From contig CM053336.1 in assembly GCA_028583605.1 (NCBI GenBank), positions 25,033,004 to 25,097,003 of the forward strand: a DNA stretch of 64,000 nucleotides, written 5' to 3'. The stretch's first letter is position 1. Every line of letters starts with the position of its first letter. The notes under the pieces are model-generated. The model saw only the letters and a program-made list of their open reading frames with translations, ran no database searches and had not been told where the DNA came from. This stretch comes from Dastarcus helophoroides (taxonomy: Eukaryota; Arthropoda; Insecta; Coleoptera; Bothrideridae). Positions 33,809 through 46,988 of the stretch are shown here, one piece after another. The position numbers and the translations under genes were made by a program.

Positions 33809-36142
33809 CTTTTGCTTCTATTTAAAACTTCGATTTTTTTATTAAACTTCGAAAATTGCAATTATTTATAAAAAATTCAGTTCTAAAGCTTTATTTTTTT
33901 TTTGAAAATATCGAATTTTTTGGAAAATTGAATTCTTTTACGATTTTATTTGACTATTCAGACCCTTTCCAAAACTTGCACTTTTTTAAAATTTTTAACT
34001 TTTTCTCAAATTTCGATGTTTTTCAAAATTTTACTTTTTTAAAATATTGACTTTGACTCTAATTTTTGAAAGATTCGATCTTTTTGAAAATTTCGACTTT
34101 TGGAAGATATTGAAATTACATAAATTCAATCTTTTTCGAAACTTCGTTTTTATTTTGAAAATTTAAACTTTTTTAATAATTTTGACATATTTTTAAAATT
34201 TTTGGCTGTTTTTTTTTTAATTACCGACCTTTTTAAAGCTTACAATTTCTTTGGTAATCCTGATTTTTCAAAATTCCACTTTTTTATTAAACTTTAAAAA
34301 ATGTTAACTTTTTTGCACATTTCGATTTTTTCAAACTTTGCTTCGACTTTTTTTTTGAAACTTCCTATATTATTTTTTAGAAACCATCATTCATTTTAAA
34401 AATTTTAAATATTTATATTAAAATTAAACGGAAGATTCAGTGCTGCAGGGATAACCGACCCCAAAGGAATAATAATAATATTAATATTAAAATTTCGAAA
34501 ATCTTCAAAATTTTTACTTTTGTTTTCAAATTGTCTCCTTTTGTTCCAAAATTTTAACCTTTTCTGAAAATGTCTTTTACAAATGAGGACCTTTTTTTAA
34601 AAGTTATTATCTTTCAAATTTTGACTTCTTCCAAAAATTTTAAACTTTTGTCAAAATATTTTTTTTAATTTTTTTTTTTTAATATTTTTGACGATTTTCC
34701 CATTGTTCAATTTTTCACTTTTTGTAAGAATTTTGACTTTCTTCGAAAATTGCTTTTTTGACGATTTTTCAATATATTTCTTTTTTGTTAATGCGATTTT
34801 TTTTGTAATTTCGACTGATTCTTTTCGAAAATTTTAACTTTTTATAAAAATTTCGACATTTCTTTTTTTTCTGCTCACAATTTTAGCTTTTTGGAAAATT
34901 AGACCTTTCGAGAAAAATGGTCGCAATTTTGAAGCATGAATATTATGCAAAAAATTGAAATATTCCAAAAAAGAAGTCCATTTTTAAAAAATTAAGAAAG
35001 TGGAATTTTGGAATAAAATCCATTTAAGAAAAAAAACATATTTTGGATAAATAGTTTGGAATCCCGAAAAAGACATATTTGTAGCAAAATAAACCATAAA
35101 TATTTTGCACAGAATATTAAATTTTAAAAAAATAGTCAAATTTGAAAATAGATCCCTGAAAAATAAAATTTTGAAAAAAGAGATTGAAATTTTAAAAGAA
35201 TGATTAATTTCGAAGAAAAAGTTGAGATTTCTAGGCCCCTAATGGATATGATCTTAACATAAAAAACGAAATTTCCAAAACATGATTTTTAAAAAATAAA
35301 GTCAAAACTTTGAAAAAAATAGAAAAATTTCAAGAAAAAAAAATATAAATTTAAAAAAAAATGTTGAAAAGAAAATGGAAATTCCGAAAAAAAGATCAAA
35401 AATTCAAAAAAAGGAGAATTTTAAACAAAAAGTCCTCTTTTTCCAGAAATAATTTTGAGATAAACATAAAAGATTTTAAAAAAAGTTAAATTTTAAGCAA
35501 ACAGTAAAATTATCCGAAGCTACTGATGCTAGTAGGTAGAAAATTTAAAAAAGAATTCAATTTAAAAAAACAACGTTTTTAAAAATACGAACTATTCAAA
35601 AAAAACTTGAAAATTGGGATACGAACTTTTGAGAACAAGTCAAATTTAAAAAAAATTCAAAGAAAAAGACGGAATATGATAGAAATTTAAAATATCTCAC
35701 AGCCTTAAATTTCCAAAAAAATAGCCGAATTTTGAGAAAAACATAAAATTTTTCTGTTGAATGATTAATTTTTCCTGACTGCTTAATTAGGGGGAGAAAG
35801 TGCCCACCATGACCTCAGAAAAATGTCCAATTATTGAGATAAATGTCAACATTTTAAAGAAACAAGTTAAAATTTTCAAGAAATTGAATTTAAAAAACTC
35901 CCGAAAACCTTCAAATTTTCAGTGAAAAATGTGATAGGACTTTGCCTTTGCACAAAAATTCCTAAAAGTCAAAACAAATGTTTTCAAAAGACCGACGAAA
36001 TTTCAAGCAAAAGGTAAACTTTGATGACAAATCGAGATTTTCAGAAATTCTAATTTTAAAAAAGTGGAAAATTTTCAGAAAAGGTCGAATTTGAATTTTG
36101 ATGAGAAAAAAGTAAAAATATCAATAACCTTTGAAATTTAAA
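33809..36142. repeat. Tandem duplication, unit 1 (2.33 kb)
   Basis: Nearly identical to the adjoining 36146-38488, differing by single bases and a few small indels. Each unit has a T-rich arm (to about 34920) then an A-rich arm built from the same motif. A distinctive island (GGGATAACCGACCCCAAAGG at about 34450) lies in the T-rich arm. Non-coding; open frames inside are phenylalanine-rich artefacts. Confidence 0.9.
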
Positions 36143-36145
36143 AAT

Positions 36146-38488
36146 TTGCTTCTGTTTAAAACTTCGATTTTTTTTTATTAAACTTCGAAAATTGCAATTA
36201 TTTATAAAAAATCAGTTCTAAAGCTTTATTTTTTTTTTTGAAAATATCGAATTTGTTGGAAGATTAAAATTTTTTTACGATTTTATTTGAGTATTCAGAC
36301 TTTCCAAAATTTGCACTTTTTTAAAATTTTTAACTTTTTCTCAAATTTCGATGTTTTTCAAAATTTTACTTTTTTAAAATATTGACTTTGACTCTAATTT
36401 TTGAAAGATTCGATCTTTTTGAAAATTTCGACTTTTGGAAGATATTGAAATTACATAAATTCAATCTTTTTCGAAATTTCGATTTTATTTTTGAAAATTT
36501 AAACTTTTTTAATAATTTTGACATATTTTTAAAATTTTTGGCTGTTTTTTTTTTAATTACCGACCTTTTTAAAGCTTACAATTTCTTTGGTAATCCTGAT
36601 TTTTCAAAATTCCACTTTTTTATTAAACTTTAAAAAATGTTAACTTTTTTGCACATTTCGATTTTTTCAAACTTTGCTTCGACTTTTTTTTTGAAACTTC
36701 CTATATTATTTTTTAGAAACCATCATTCATTTTAAAAATTTTAAATATTTATATTAAAATTAAACGGAAGATTCAGTGCTGCAGGGATAACCGACCCCAA
36801 AGGAATAATAATAATATTAATATTAAAATTTCGAAAATCTTCAAAATTTTTACTTTTGTTTTCAAATTGTCTCCTTTTGTTCCAAAATTTTAACCTTTTC
36901 TGAAAATGTCTTTTACAAATGAGGACCTTTTTTTAAAAGTTATTATCTTTCAAATTTTGACTTCTTCCAAAAATTTTAAACTTTTGTCAAAATATTTTTT
37001 TTAATTTTTTTTTTTTAATATTTTTGACGATTTTCCCATTGTTCAATTTTTCACTTTTTGTAAGAATTTTGACTTTCTTCGAAAATTGCTTTTTTGACGA
37101 TTTTTCAATATATTTCTTTTTTGTTAATGCGATTTTTTTTGTAATTTCGACTGATTCTTTTCGAAAATTTTAACTTTTTATAAAAATTTCGACATTTCTT
37201 TTTTTTCTGCTCACAATTTTAGCTTTTTGGAAAATTAGACCTTTCGAGAAAAATGGTCGCAATTTTGAAGCATGAATATTATGCAAAAAATTGAAATATT
37301 CCAAAAAAGAAGTCCATTTTTAAAAAATTAAGAAAGTGGAATTTTGGAATAAAATCCATTTAAGAAAAAAAACATATTTTGGATAAATAGTTTGGAATCC
37401 CGAAAAAGACATATTTGTAGCAAAATAAACCATAAATATTTTGCACAGAATATTAAATTTTAAAAAAATAGTCAAATTTGAAAATAGATCCCTGAAAAAT
37501 AAAATTTTGAAAAAAGAGATTGAAATTTTAAAAGAATGATTAATTTCGAAGAAAAAGTTGAGATTTCTAGGCCCCTAATGGATATGATCTTAACATAAAA
37601 AACGAAATTTCCAAAACATGATTTTTAAAAATAAAGTCAAAACTTTGAAAAAATAGAAAAATTTCAAGAAAAAAAATATAAATTTAAAAAAAAATGTTGA
37701 AAAGAAAATGGAAATTCCGAAAAAAGATCAAAAATTCAAAAAAAGGAGAATTTTAAACAAAAAGTCCTCTTTTTCCAGAAATAATTTTTGAGATAAACAT
37801 AAAAGATTTTAAAAAAAGTTAAATTTTAAGCAAACAGTAAAATTATCCGAAGCTACTGATGCTAGTAGGTAGAAAATTTAAAAAAGAATTCAATTTAAAA
37901 AAACAACGTTTTTAAAAATACGAACTATTCAAAAAAACTTGAAAATTGGGATACAAACTTTTGAGAACAAGTCAAATTTAAAAAAAATTCAAAGAAAAAG
38001 ACGGAATATGATAGAAATTTAAAATATCTCACAGCCTTAAATTTCCAAAAAAATAGCCGAATTTTGAGAAAAACATAAAATTTTTCTGTTGAATGATTAA
38101 TTTTTCCTGACTGCTTAATTAGGGGGAGAAAGTGCCCCACCATGACCTCAGAAAATGTCCAATATTGAGATAAATGTCAACATTTTAAGAAACAAGTTAA
38201 AATTTTCAAGAAATTGAATTTAAAAAACTCCCGAAAACCTTCAAATTTTCAGTGAAAATGTGATAGGACTTTGCCTTTGCACAAAAATTCTAAAAGTCAA
38301 AACAAATGTTTTCAACGTTTTTACTTTTTTATCAAAATACCGACGAAATTTCAAGCAAAAGGTAAACTTTGATGACAAATCGAGATTTTCAGAAATTCTA
38401 ATTTTAAAAAAGTGAAAAATTTCAGAAAAGGTCAAATTTTAATTTTGATGAAAAAAAAGTAAAATATCAATAACCTTCGAAATTTAAA
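36146..38488. repeat. Tandem duplication, unit 2 (2.34 kb)
   Basis: Copy of 33809-36142 at an offset of about 2335 bp. It has a short extra segment at about 38314 (ACGTTTTTACTTTTTTATCA) missing from unit 1, and several one-base differences in homopolymer runs. Confidence 0.9.
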
Positions 38489-38639
38489 AATAAAACTTAA
38501 ATTTTGCAAAAAGCAGAACTTTGAAGAAAGAATGGTACCCATCAAGTTGAATATAAATTTTCGATTAATAGTTTTGACCAAAGAAAGCACCCAGCGCTTA
38601 GCAAGACTTTAATCATTAAGTACCCACCAAAAAATATTG

Positions 38640-38735
38640 AAAATAGAGCGAAAATATATGGCAACGAGTGAAAATGAGTGAAATAGGCATTTGCATATGC
38701 AAATATTCAGATGCATATAATTCGGTCTCTATGAA
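38640..38735 (-). repeat. TAGAGACC-type end with ATGCAAAT-rich interior
   Basis: On the minus strand begins TAGAGACCGAATTATATGCA and continues through TTTGCATATGCAAATGCC. It is related to the ends at 29550, 53633 and 59530. Confidence 0.5.
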
Positions 38736-38739
38736 TAAT

Positions 38740-38751
38740 GGGGGGGGGGGG
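38740..38751 (+). repeat. Run of 12 G
   Basis: A homopolymer G tract unique in this AT-rich window. Its length may be uncertain because such runs are often mis-sequenced. Confidence 0.8.
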
Positions 38752-39778
38752 CAGTCGCGAAGGGACAAGGGCTAAACTCTAGAACGCGAGTAGAAAACTG
38801 TCGGAAAAGGATTAGATTAATAACCGGATTTATACTGTCCGACAACTTAATGATGGAGTGAAAAAATTCCACTATTACATTAACAGAACCTTACCTTAAC
38901 AAACAGTTTTAACCTGTCAATTAATTTGCAACAAATATTAATATAATTATTTAATTTAATTATTCAATTCTAAACCAACTGTTCAATTTTTTTAGTTCCG
39001 ATAACGAAGAGACAAAGATTAATTTAACTAACTGAATCGTCTTACCTTCTCGACATCTTATACACTGTTTGATATGAACAGATGCTAAAAAAATATAGTT
39101 ATCTAACAATAATTCTGGACGAATTGCTTAATTTTTTTAGTACTGATGTCGAATAAACGTAATTGAATTTAATTATTTGAATCGCCTTCTCAATGTAGCG
39201 GCCACCGTTTGATAAAGCGAAGCTGGTACAAGTGATTGCGCCTGAAGAAATACAAAACATTAGGTAAAAAATTATCACGAGCACGAAAGATAAAAATCAA
39301 TAACAATAACCGAATCAACAAGCATACTTTTTAAGAATTCCAACTCTCGGTCCTTAAAAATTATCGTTGATTAGTTATTGATTTGGAGTCGGCTTAAAAA
39401 AATCTAGTAGCGCTCAAAAAAACTGCAAATGACACCAACAATTTAATAAAAAAAGAAGTATTTCTTTTTTTAAATGATAAAACTTTATAACAAATAATTG
39501 GACAACTTTTTTTAAAACCTAGCACTTAACCAAAGAATTATTCTGCTCAATGAGTGGAGGCATGTAAGTGATCTGGAAAAGGCGCCCAAGTGCTTTGGTT
39601 ACATTCTGCAAAACAAAAAAGTTAATCTGTTATTATTTCCATAGGCTTAGCTAGAATAGAGCTCTTGCTCCTGCTTGACTCAAGTAGACAATTGAATATT
39701 TATTACAAAATCTGCTCTATTATCGTGAAATTCCAAAAGGCACGACCTTTTGCTATAAAATTGACTATATCTCGGTAG
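38752..39778. other. AT-rich non-coding stretch
   Basis: No gene recognised. GC-richer only just after the G run. Confidence 0.45.
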
Positions 39779-42320
39779 TGGCGTAGCGTGCCTTAAACAA
39801 GTTTGACCAATTAATGGCAACCAACCTCACTTATTATTTCTTTACTATATAGATTTTTTTATTTTCGACATTTTCACACAATTTCGATTTTTTTAAAAAA
39901 TTTTGCAATTTAAACTTTCCTTTTTCCAAAATTTAGACTTTTTCCACAATTTTTACTTTATTTACAAACCTTCCCTTTAGAAAATTCTAGTTAAAAAGTT
40001 TAATCTTTGTTTCAAATTTGAAATTCTTTAAAATTTCAAATTTTCCTGGACATTTATATTTTAAAATATTTCAATCACATTTCAAAATTTAGATTTTTTT
40101 ACTTATTTGAAAATTTTGGCCTTTTTTTAAATATTGTTTCAAAATTTCAACTTTACCCAAAATTTCGACATTTGTCAAAAGTTTAAGTGCCTTCTAAATC
40201 TCGACTTTCTTGAAAATTTTGACATTTCTGTTAATTTCTACTACTTTTAAAATTTGGCTTTTCCAAAAATTCAGATTGCAAAACTTGATTGTAAAAGGTT
40301 TTGACAAGATCCAATCCTCTTAAAAGTTACATCTTTAAAAATCTCAATTTTCTTTAAAAATTTTTATCTTCTCTCAAAAGTTCGACTTCTTGTAAAATTT
40401 ATCAAAAATATTTACTTTTTTGAAAACTTCGACTTTTTTTATGAGTTTGTACTTTTCCAAAAATTTTTAACTGTTTTGAAAATGTCGATTTTTTTTAATT
40501 TTAACTTTTCTGATTATCTTGGCATTTCTATTTACGCGCTTAACAATTTCGGCTTTCTTTAAAAATTTGTTTTTAATTTGGACATTTTTTTAAATTTCGA
40601 CTATTTTTGGAGATTATAGACTATTTTTTAAATTTTCATCTCTTTATAAATTAAATTTCAAACAACTTTTCAATTTCTCGAAAATTTCGGCTTGCTTTGA
40701 AACTTGAAACTTTTTTTGAGAATTACTACGTATGTCAATAATTTTGACTTTTTTTCTATATTCCAATATTTTTGTATATTTCAACCATGAAATTTCGACT
40801 GAACAAATTTTAACAACTATTTTTAAAAATTTTAATTTTTTTTTAAAAAAGGGCGTTTTACTTTAAATTGCGTTTTTTTGAAAATTTCATAATTCTGCAA
40901 ACTTTTGATTTTTTTTAGAAAATTTAAATTTCTTTAAAATTTTTGAATTTCTTAGATATCTTGTAATATTTTGAATTTTTCTGAAAAATTGAAAATGTTA
41001 GCTAAATTTGGACTTTTGTCAAAAAAATCCTAATTGCTTTTGAAAGTTTCCATTAAAAAATTTTGGCGAGTAAGTTGTAATTTTCCAAAAATTTTGCTCA
41101 TTAAATGTGCAACTGTTTCAAAAACTTCGGTTTTTTAAAAAGTTCATTTTTGCAAAATTTTGATTTTTTTGGAATTATTTTGACTCTTTTGAAATTTTGA
41201 CTTTTTTAAATATGCTTTAGAAATTTTATTTTAAAAATTTTGCAATTTTTGGCCGCCTTTGGACTACTAAAAATGTTATTTTTTGTTCAAAATTTCGGCT
41301 TTTTTTTGGAAAATTTTGCCTTGTTAAAAGTTTTAATTTCATTAGAAATTTTGTAAATTTTAGCAGTAAAACTTCGACTTTTTAAAATGTTTGGTTTTGT
41401 TCTCAAAAACCAATTTTATTTGATAATATCGTTTTGTTTAAAATGATACCATTTTTGCACATTTCGATTTGTTTTGAGAAAATTTTTAACTTCTTTGAAA
41501 TAGAGACTTTTTAAAATTTTCTAATACGTAGAATTTCAAATTTTTCTAAATTTTTTTTTAAATGTCGTCATAGTTTTTCTTAAAATTTCTACTTTTTTTA
41601 GGACTTTAGCATTTCTTGAAAATTTTAACTTTCTATAAACACTTTTATTTAAAAATTTTGGCCCTTTTAAAACATGTTTGACTTCTTCAAATATTTAAAC
41701 TTTTCAAAATGTTAGCTTCTTTGAAAATTTTGACTCTTTTGACATTTTTGGTTTTTTTTCCAGTAAGTATATTTAGAATTTTCAAAAATTTTCAAATTTG
41801 ACCAAGAATATTTCAATTTTTTTAAATCTTGACCTTTTGTTTCAAATTTCGATTGTTTTTTAAATTAAAGATTATTTTTTAAAATTTCGTTTTTTAAACA
41901 AATTTTGAATTGTTTTTAAAAATTTCAGTAATTTCTTCGAATTCTCGAATTTTTTGAAAATGTTGACATTTTCAAGATGTTCACAATTTCTTTAAAATTT
42001 TGACCTACTTTTTAAAATCCTAAATTTTTTGAAGATTTTAGATGTCTATGAACATTTTAGGCATTTTTAGTTTATTGACTTTTAAAATTTAAACTTTTCT
42101 TGGAAATTGAGCCAATTTTTCATATTGAATTTCCTCCTGAAAATGTGCAATTTTTTGAAATTCAGCCTAAGGGTTAGATATTTTAAAAAATTCGTTTTCT
42201 CCGAATTTCGACATTCTTCAAAGTTTCAATTTTTTCGAAGACTTGGAGATTTGCATTTTAAAAAGTCAGCATTTTTCAAAACTTTGTTTTTTTTTAATTT
42301 TTTATCAGTTTAAATTTCGA
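39779..42320 (+). repeat. Degenerate T-rich array, copy related to 4591-6735
   Basis: Starts with GTGGCGTAGCGTGCCTTAAA, followed by the same sequence of landmarks as the 4591 copy (ACCTCACTTATTA, TTTACAAACCTTCCC, then a closing CTTCAAAGTTTCAA block). About 2.5 kb against about 2.15 kb, so indels have accumulated. Confidence 0.75.
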
Positions 42321-42630
42321 ATAACTCTTTCAGCTGTTGCAATTTTAGGCGAACGTGAGACGTTATGTGTTGCCAACTTTTTACGGCTGATATGGTGGTT
42401 CCGTGAAAAAATTATATCGATTTCATTCTGGTTTTCGTTTCGACAAAAATAACGGTTTTTTCCGGTTTCCGGTTCTGTTTCGGTTCAATAATTTAAAAAA
42501 AAATTTAAAGGTCTTTATTTGATTTAAAAATTAAACTTTCAACATAATTTAGGAAATATTGTCTATTTTTTTTTCTTTAATATGACTAGATATAACTGCT
42601 CTGGACTTGTTTAAAATTTAGAGAACATAT
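42321..42630. other. AT-rich spacer
   Basis: No gene recognised. Contains a short patch of higher complexity (GGTTTCCGGTTCTGTTTCGG near 42460). Confidence 0.4.
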
Positions 42631-43044
42631 TGTTACGGGCTTATCGGTTCGAATTGATTACCAGGTGTGAATTACACCACGTTATTACACGATTGATTAT
42701 ACTTATCGAATAAGACCCACTTTATTGCTGAACTCAACTTGGATCACCACAATTGAACAATTAACTCATTTATTATTACCTTCTACTAACTCACTAATTA
42801 CACTGACTCTAACTGACTAACTCGAGGGAAAGCTGACCGCCTTTTATAGTTTTAGCCCCCGGCTTCTAGAACTTTTCGGCAGATAAGGCATATCGTTTGC
42901 CGAAATTTCTGGAGCGCCTATCTGCCATTTGTTTTGTTATCGCGGCCGCTTTCCCCTTATCAGATCCTTCTAGAAACTCTTTTTATTTACTGAATTCTAC
43001 AATTCTATTTTAAATTCTATTCCATCTATTTACATTGCGTTACA
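42631..43044 (-). mobile_element. Solo LTR with ATAT target duplication (Ty3/gypsy-type)
   Basis: On the minus strand it starts TGTAACGC (43044 downward) and ends CCGTAACA at 42631, with ATAT immediately on both sides (42627-42630, 43045-43048). Inside are a TATA box (CTATAAAAGGCGG, about 42850), CAGTTAGAGTCAGTG-type initiator region and a poly(A) signal in CAGCAATAAAGTGGG (about 42722). TG...CA ends, 414 bp and a 4-bp duplication fit an LTR of a Ty3/gypsy-like element reduced to one LTR by recombination. Confidence 0.8.
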
Positions 43045-43589
43045 ATATTTTTAATTGTTTAAGTTAAAGCTGGAAATCCGAATATTGGATTCATTTTAAG
43101 TTCAAATTTAAAAAATACCCAAATTTTATTTAAAAAACGTATCGGAATCTATATTTTGTTTTAAATCCCTATGGATTTAAAATTTTATATTTAAACTAGG
43201 ACTTTTCACAAAAATCTTAAATTATTTTCCCAACAATAAAAACTTTTGAAATATGCAAAATTTAGCGATTAAATTCGAAAATTTGGGAGATTTTGTTTTT
43301 CATAATTTTGGTTCTCTGTTTTGACTTGGAATCCATTTTTCTAAGCAAATTAATGTTTACTCTTTCTTTATTTTGCAGAACTTTGTAGTGAATAAAAGAT
43401 CTACCTAAAAAAAAACTTTAAGTTTGAAATTAATATTTTATATAGTCAAAACTGCAAAAACAAGAATTTCAAATTTATTTAAAAGAAGAGTTTTCAACAT
43501 TTCCACCTTTTTTATTGACATTTTTTTCCTTTACAAAATGGCATAAAAGGTTTTTTTATTAGGTGTTTCGTCTTGTTCCTATCACCATC
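43045..43589. other. AT-rich non-coding stretch
   Basis: No feature recognised. Confidence 0.4.
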
Positions 43590-44170
43590 AAGTAGGTTAT
43601 TTTAAATAAGGACACATTCTTTTTATTGCATCTTGCATTGCTTTTGAATTTTCGACTTCATTAATGTATGTGGTTTCTGTACATTCTGTACATTCCATCA
43701 TCAAGGAAAAAACTCGCCTCTTCACATTAACGTGATTACTTTTGTATAATTAATAAGTAATTGTTATCAGCAATAAAATTATAACAATGAAATTAGTTGT
43801 TAAGAACAAAATGCAATGGCACCATAAATAACTTTTAACAAAAAACAACAGACATAATCCTAAATAAGTGACCTCCAAATATAATGATTAATAACTACGG
43901 ACAAAGCGACTGTGGATATTTAAAATAACAAATAACAAATAAAAAAGTAATATCACATTTCGTTTGTCATATTTTGTTACATTTTTGTTATCTATTATTT
44001 AAAAATACAGAATACGTTAATCTGAAAAAAGTGTTTTTTCTTTATGATAGTTTACAGTTGCGAAAGGTTTAGTCACATAAAAGTTTGATGCATCAGTGAG
44101 GTCGGAGTTTCAAAAGTTATACAAAGACGCAATAAAAATAACAGGTCCTTATTTGAAATAACGTATATTT
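43590..44170. mobile_element. Probable MITE with inverted ends
   Basis: Left arm from about 43593 (TTATTTTAAATAAGGACAC ... TTTTTATTGCATCTT) pairs with right arm ending about 44165 (complement TTATTTCAAATAAGGACCTG ... TTTTTATTGCGTCTT). Arms match for about 130 bp with many changes; the interior is AT-rich and non-coding. Confidence 0.55.
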
Positions 44171-44698
44171 CATTAACGAAAATATGTATGGATCAAAATT
44201 ATTTCCAAATTAATAACGAATTTTATGAACAACTTGGCTGTCGAAACGCGTTAGAGCAACCTTTGTTGTGTTTTTTAATCTTTCTTGGTTTCAGGGGACA
44301 AGTTCTGTATTTCAACTTTGATTATGATTAAAAAATTTTTCTTTTTTAAAACTTCGAAAAAAATGTCTACAAATGCTTTACTTATAATTTAAATTATTTT
44401 CTAAAACCTGAAATTATTATTATTATCTTCACAGAACTGCGATTTAATCTCGAGATTTAGAAAAAAAATGTATTCTCAAATTAAGTGTTGGCTGCTCTTT
44501 TTTGGTTTTGTTTTCAAAATTTATCCTTTTTTTTAAATTTTAGGTGTAAATTCATAAACTTCGACTTCTTTCAAAATTTTTATTTTTTTAGAAACTTTCA
44601 AGTATTTTTGGAAAGCTTTTTTTAACCTTTTTTTAAGTTTTTCTTATCTTTGGTTTAAATTCAATATTTCAATTTTTCCAAAGATTTCACCCCTTTGA
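44171..44698. other. AT-rich spacer
   Basis: A 35-bp phrase (GGTTTCAGGGGACAAG...) at about 44285 is shared with 13072, where it precedes an IS630-type transposase relic. Otherwise nothing recognised. Confidence 0.4.
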
Positions 44699-45734
44699 TA
44701 TACAAGGTGAGTCATTAGTAAAGTCAAGATCTGTAGCTCCTACAGATTCTTCGCTAAGAAAAATATTTTTGGGACGAAGGTACATTAGGAGAGGGTGCAC
44801 ATTGTAAAATTATTTTTTAATCTACAAGGTGAGCATATACAGAGTGGTGCAGTAAAGTTAACTTTTTTTAAATAGAACACCCTATATATTTTCACATATT
44901 TAGATTTAGTTCAAAATGCTGATTAAAAAGATATTAGACAATAGGGGTCTGTGGTTAACAGCTTTTAAAATAATTTAAAAAATTCTGAAAATTAAGCCTA
45001 ATTTACAAGCTCGCTTAAAATTCGGAAACACCCACATGATTTTACTTTTAGTGCAGATTATTTCATTTTTTAAAAAAATGATGTCATTTTATTTAAATAG
45101 GATTTAAACGGGGTGATTATTTCCTTGTTTCTGTTAATAAAAAACTAAGCTTTGATGTAAACATTTGTGGCTAATTCTTATAGTTCGAAACATATTTAAT
45201 TGCAAATTCAGGTTCTCTTTATTCATTCTAGTAAAATGCATTTATTCTCTTATTTTTTAGACCTAACCAAAATAATATTTTCAAAATGCACTAATTTAAG
45301 TCACTGTTCTAATTTTTATCATATAAATTGCAGATTTTCGAAAATATGAATTCCTAATTAGAAAGCATATTGGTTTAGATGTTGCTTATCATCTATACCT
45401 AAATTATATGCATCTATGCTCTATGTTCTTTGCACAGTTCATATTACCTAAACAAATAAGGGTAAAACTAATGTACGGTACAACATTCGTTCATTCTAGT
45501 CAATTTTACATTTGTTTTAGTGAGGAAAATTAACAAAACAAACCCGTTTCCCACAACAACAATAAAAAAATATTAATAAAGATATTTTATGCAGCATATT
45601 TTTAAAAAGAAAGTATGTTAAACCTACACTGTGGCCCAGTGGCGGCTGGTGACTTTTTAACAGGGAGTGCGCAGATGCAAAAAATATTTATAGTTAAGAG
45701 TTTAGGTGACTCCGATGCCGTAGCAAGGTATTAA

Positions 45735-46988
45735 GGGCGGGGTAAGGGTTTTCACTTTCGAAAAATCGATTTTTTTTTGTTTGTCTTATCTTATTGTTTA
45801 ACATTTCAAGAATATGTCCTTAAAATTTTAAGCCGATATAAGCAATATTCTTGAAGTTATTGTCTTATTAATCTCCTACCCTTTAACGCTATAACTCTAA
45901 CAGCTGCGGGCGGTCGGGAAAACAGTGCAGCTATCGAACAGGTATACAGTTTAGTCATTGCTATACTATACACTACAAGAAGAAACGAGCGTCAGGTTGT
46001 CGTTAGACGTTCGACCGTGTGCGTACTCAAAATGCCAACGAAAGTTTCAACCACCTGATTTGATGATGATTTGGAGAATTGCACCGAAAAAATTATCTGG
46101 CAGCAGACAAATTGTTGAATTTGCATCTTATATAGCTGCATGCACTTTCAATGAAGGTGCTGGTGCTTTCCTAACTTTTCTGTCTGACATGAACGTCAGC
46201 GTCGGCCCAAGCGCTCATGATTATGCGACATTCGCGGACAGCAATCGCATTGACAGGGCTGAGATTCAAGCTGAGCAGCAGAGCAAAGAAGCCAGAATAA
46301 AACAAAGACTTGAGAGAAAAGAGGCTGAAGACATCGACAATGCCGCAGGAAGTCTGTTGTATGGAGCTGGAATCGATGATTCTGTGTAAGTTGGAAAAAA
46401 AAATATTTTTTCTTCACTTTTTTAGTTCATAAACTTTAGACGCGTTTTTCTCAAAACTACTTTTTCAAAGTCCGTGTTCACTGTCATTTAAAAACTACTT
46501 GACCGATTCATTTCAAACTTTGTACATATTTTCGACATATAAAATACCGCCCCCCAACGTTTAGTTAATTTTTTTTTTTTTACATTAAGGGTGTTTCCCA
46601 CCCACAAAATTGCGGAATTTTTCGTAGAAAATAACAGTTCACACTTTTGATGGCCGCCAAAAATTTTTAAATGAAAAAAAAAATTATCAGAGAACGTTGG
46701 GGGGAAGATTTGATTATAATTTAACTAATTTTTATGGTTTTTTATTTTCAGATAATTTCCGGCCGAGTTATGGTGAACACCGCAAATTGTTTTTTTCCCA
46801 AGACGTTCTGGGGGAAGCTCTGTTACCGGCTTATGATTCAATAATTCTGCATGAAAAAATTACACAACATTGTCAAAAGTATGCTCAATAATGTACAAAA
46901 GGTTCGAATGAAATTGCTCAATCCATATTTGAGAAAAAAAATCGCAAAAAAGTGTGTTTTTTTTTACGCTAAAACCCTTACCCCGCCC
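45735..46988 (+). mobile_element. TTAA-target DNA transposon nested in the hAT
   Basis: Perfect 18-bp inverted ends GGGCGGGGTAAGGGTTTT, flanked by TTAA on both sides (45731-45734 and 46989-46992). TTAA duplications are used by piggyBac and Kolobok elements. The ends do not look like the CCC start of piggyBac, and the encoded fragment has an acidic/basic C-terminus reminiscent of Kolobok/Mutator-like proteins, so Kolobok is my first guess. Length is only 1254 bp, so it is internally deleted. Confidence 0.75.
45958..46389 (+). pseudogene. C-terminal fragment of a DNA transposase-like protein
   Basis: A 143-codon frame with PDLMMIWRIAPKKLSGSRQI, a helical middle (FNEGAGAFLTFLSDMNVSVG, then PSAHDYATFADSNRIDRAEI) and a highly charged end (EARIKQRLERKEAEDIDN) finishing near LLYGAGIDDSV. 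The N-G-G helix, the NRxR-like segment and the terminal YGAG pattern resemble the C-terminal tails of Mutator/Kolobok-like transposases of insects, where YGAG or YEAGGF endings are common. No catalytic residues are within the fragment. The start shown is simply the first ATG of the open frame. Family assignment is an inference from its tail and the TTAA ends. Confidence 0.45.

Noticed and set aside
36382..36633. Phenylalanine-rich open frames in the arrays (also 33856-34050, 61980-62267, 62769-62966, 42107-42313)
   Set aside because: They follow from translating the TTTTCAAAATTTCGAC-type motif; the residue pattern tracks the array period and shows no conserved protein feature.
46196..46417. 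73-codon minus-strand frame
   Set aside because: Shadow of the transposase-like ORF on the plus strand at 45958-46389.
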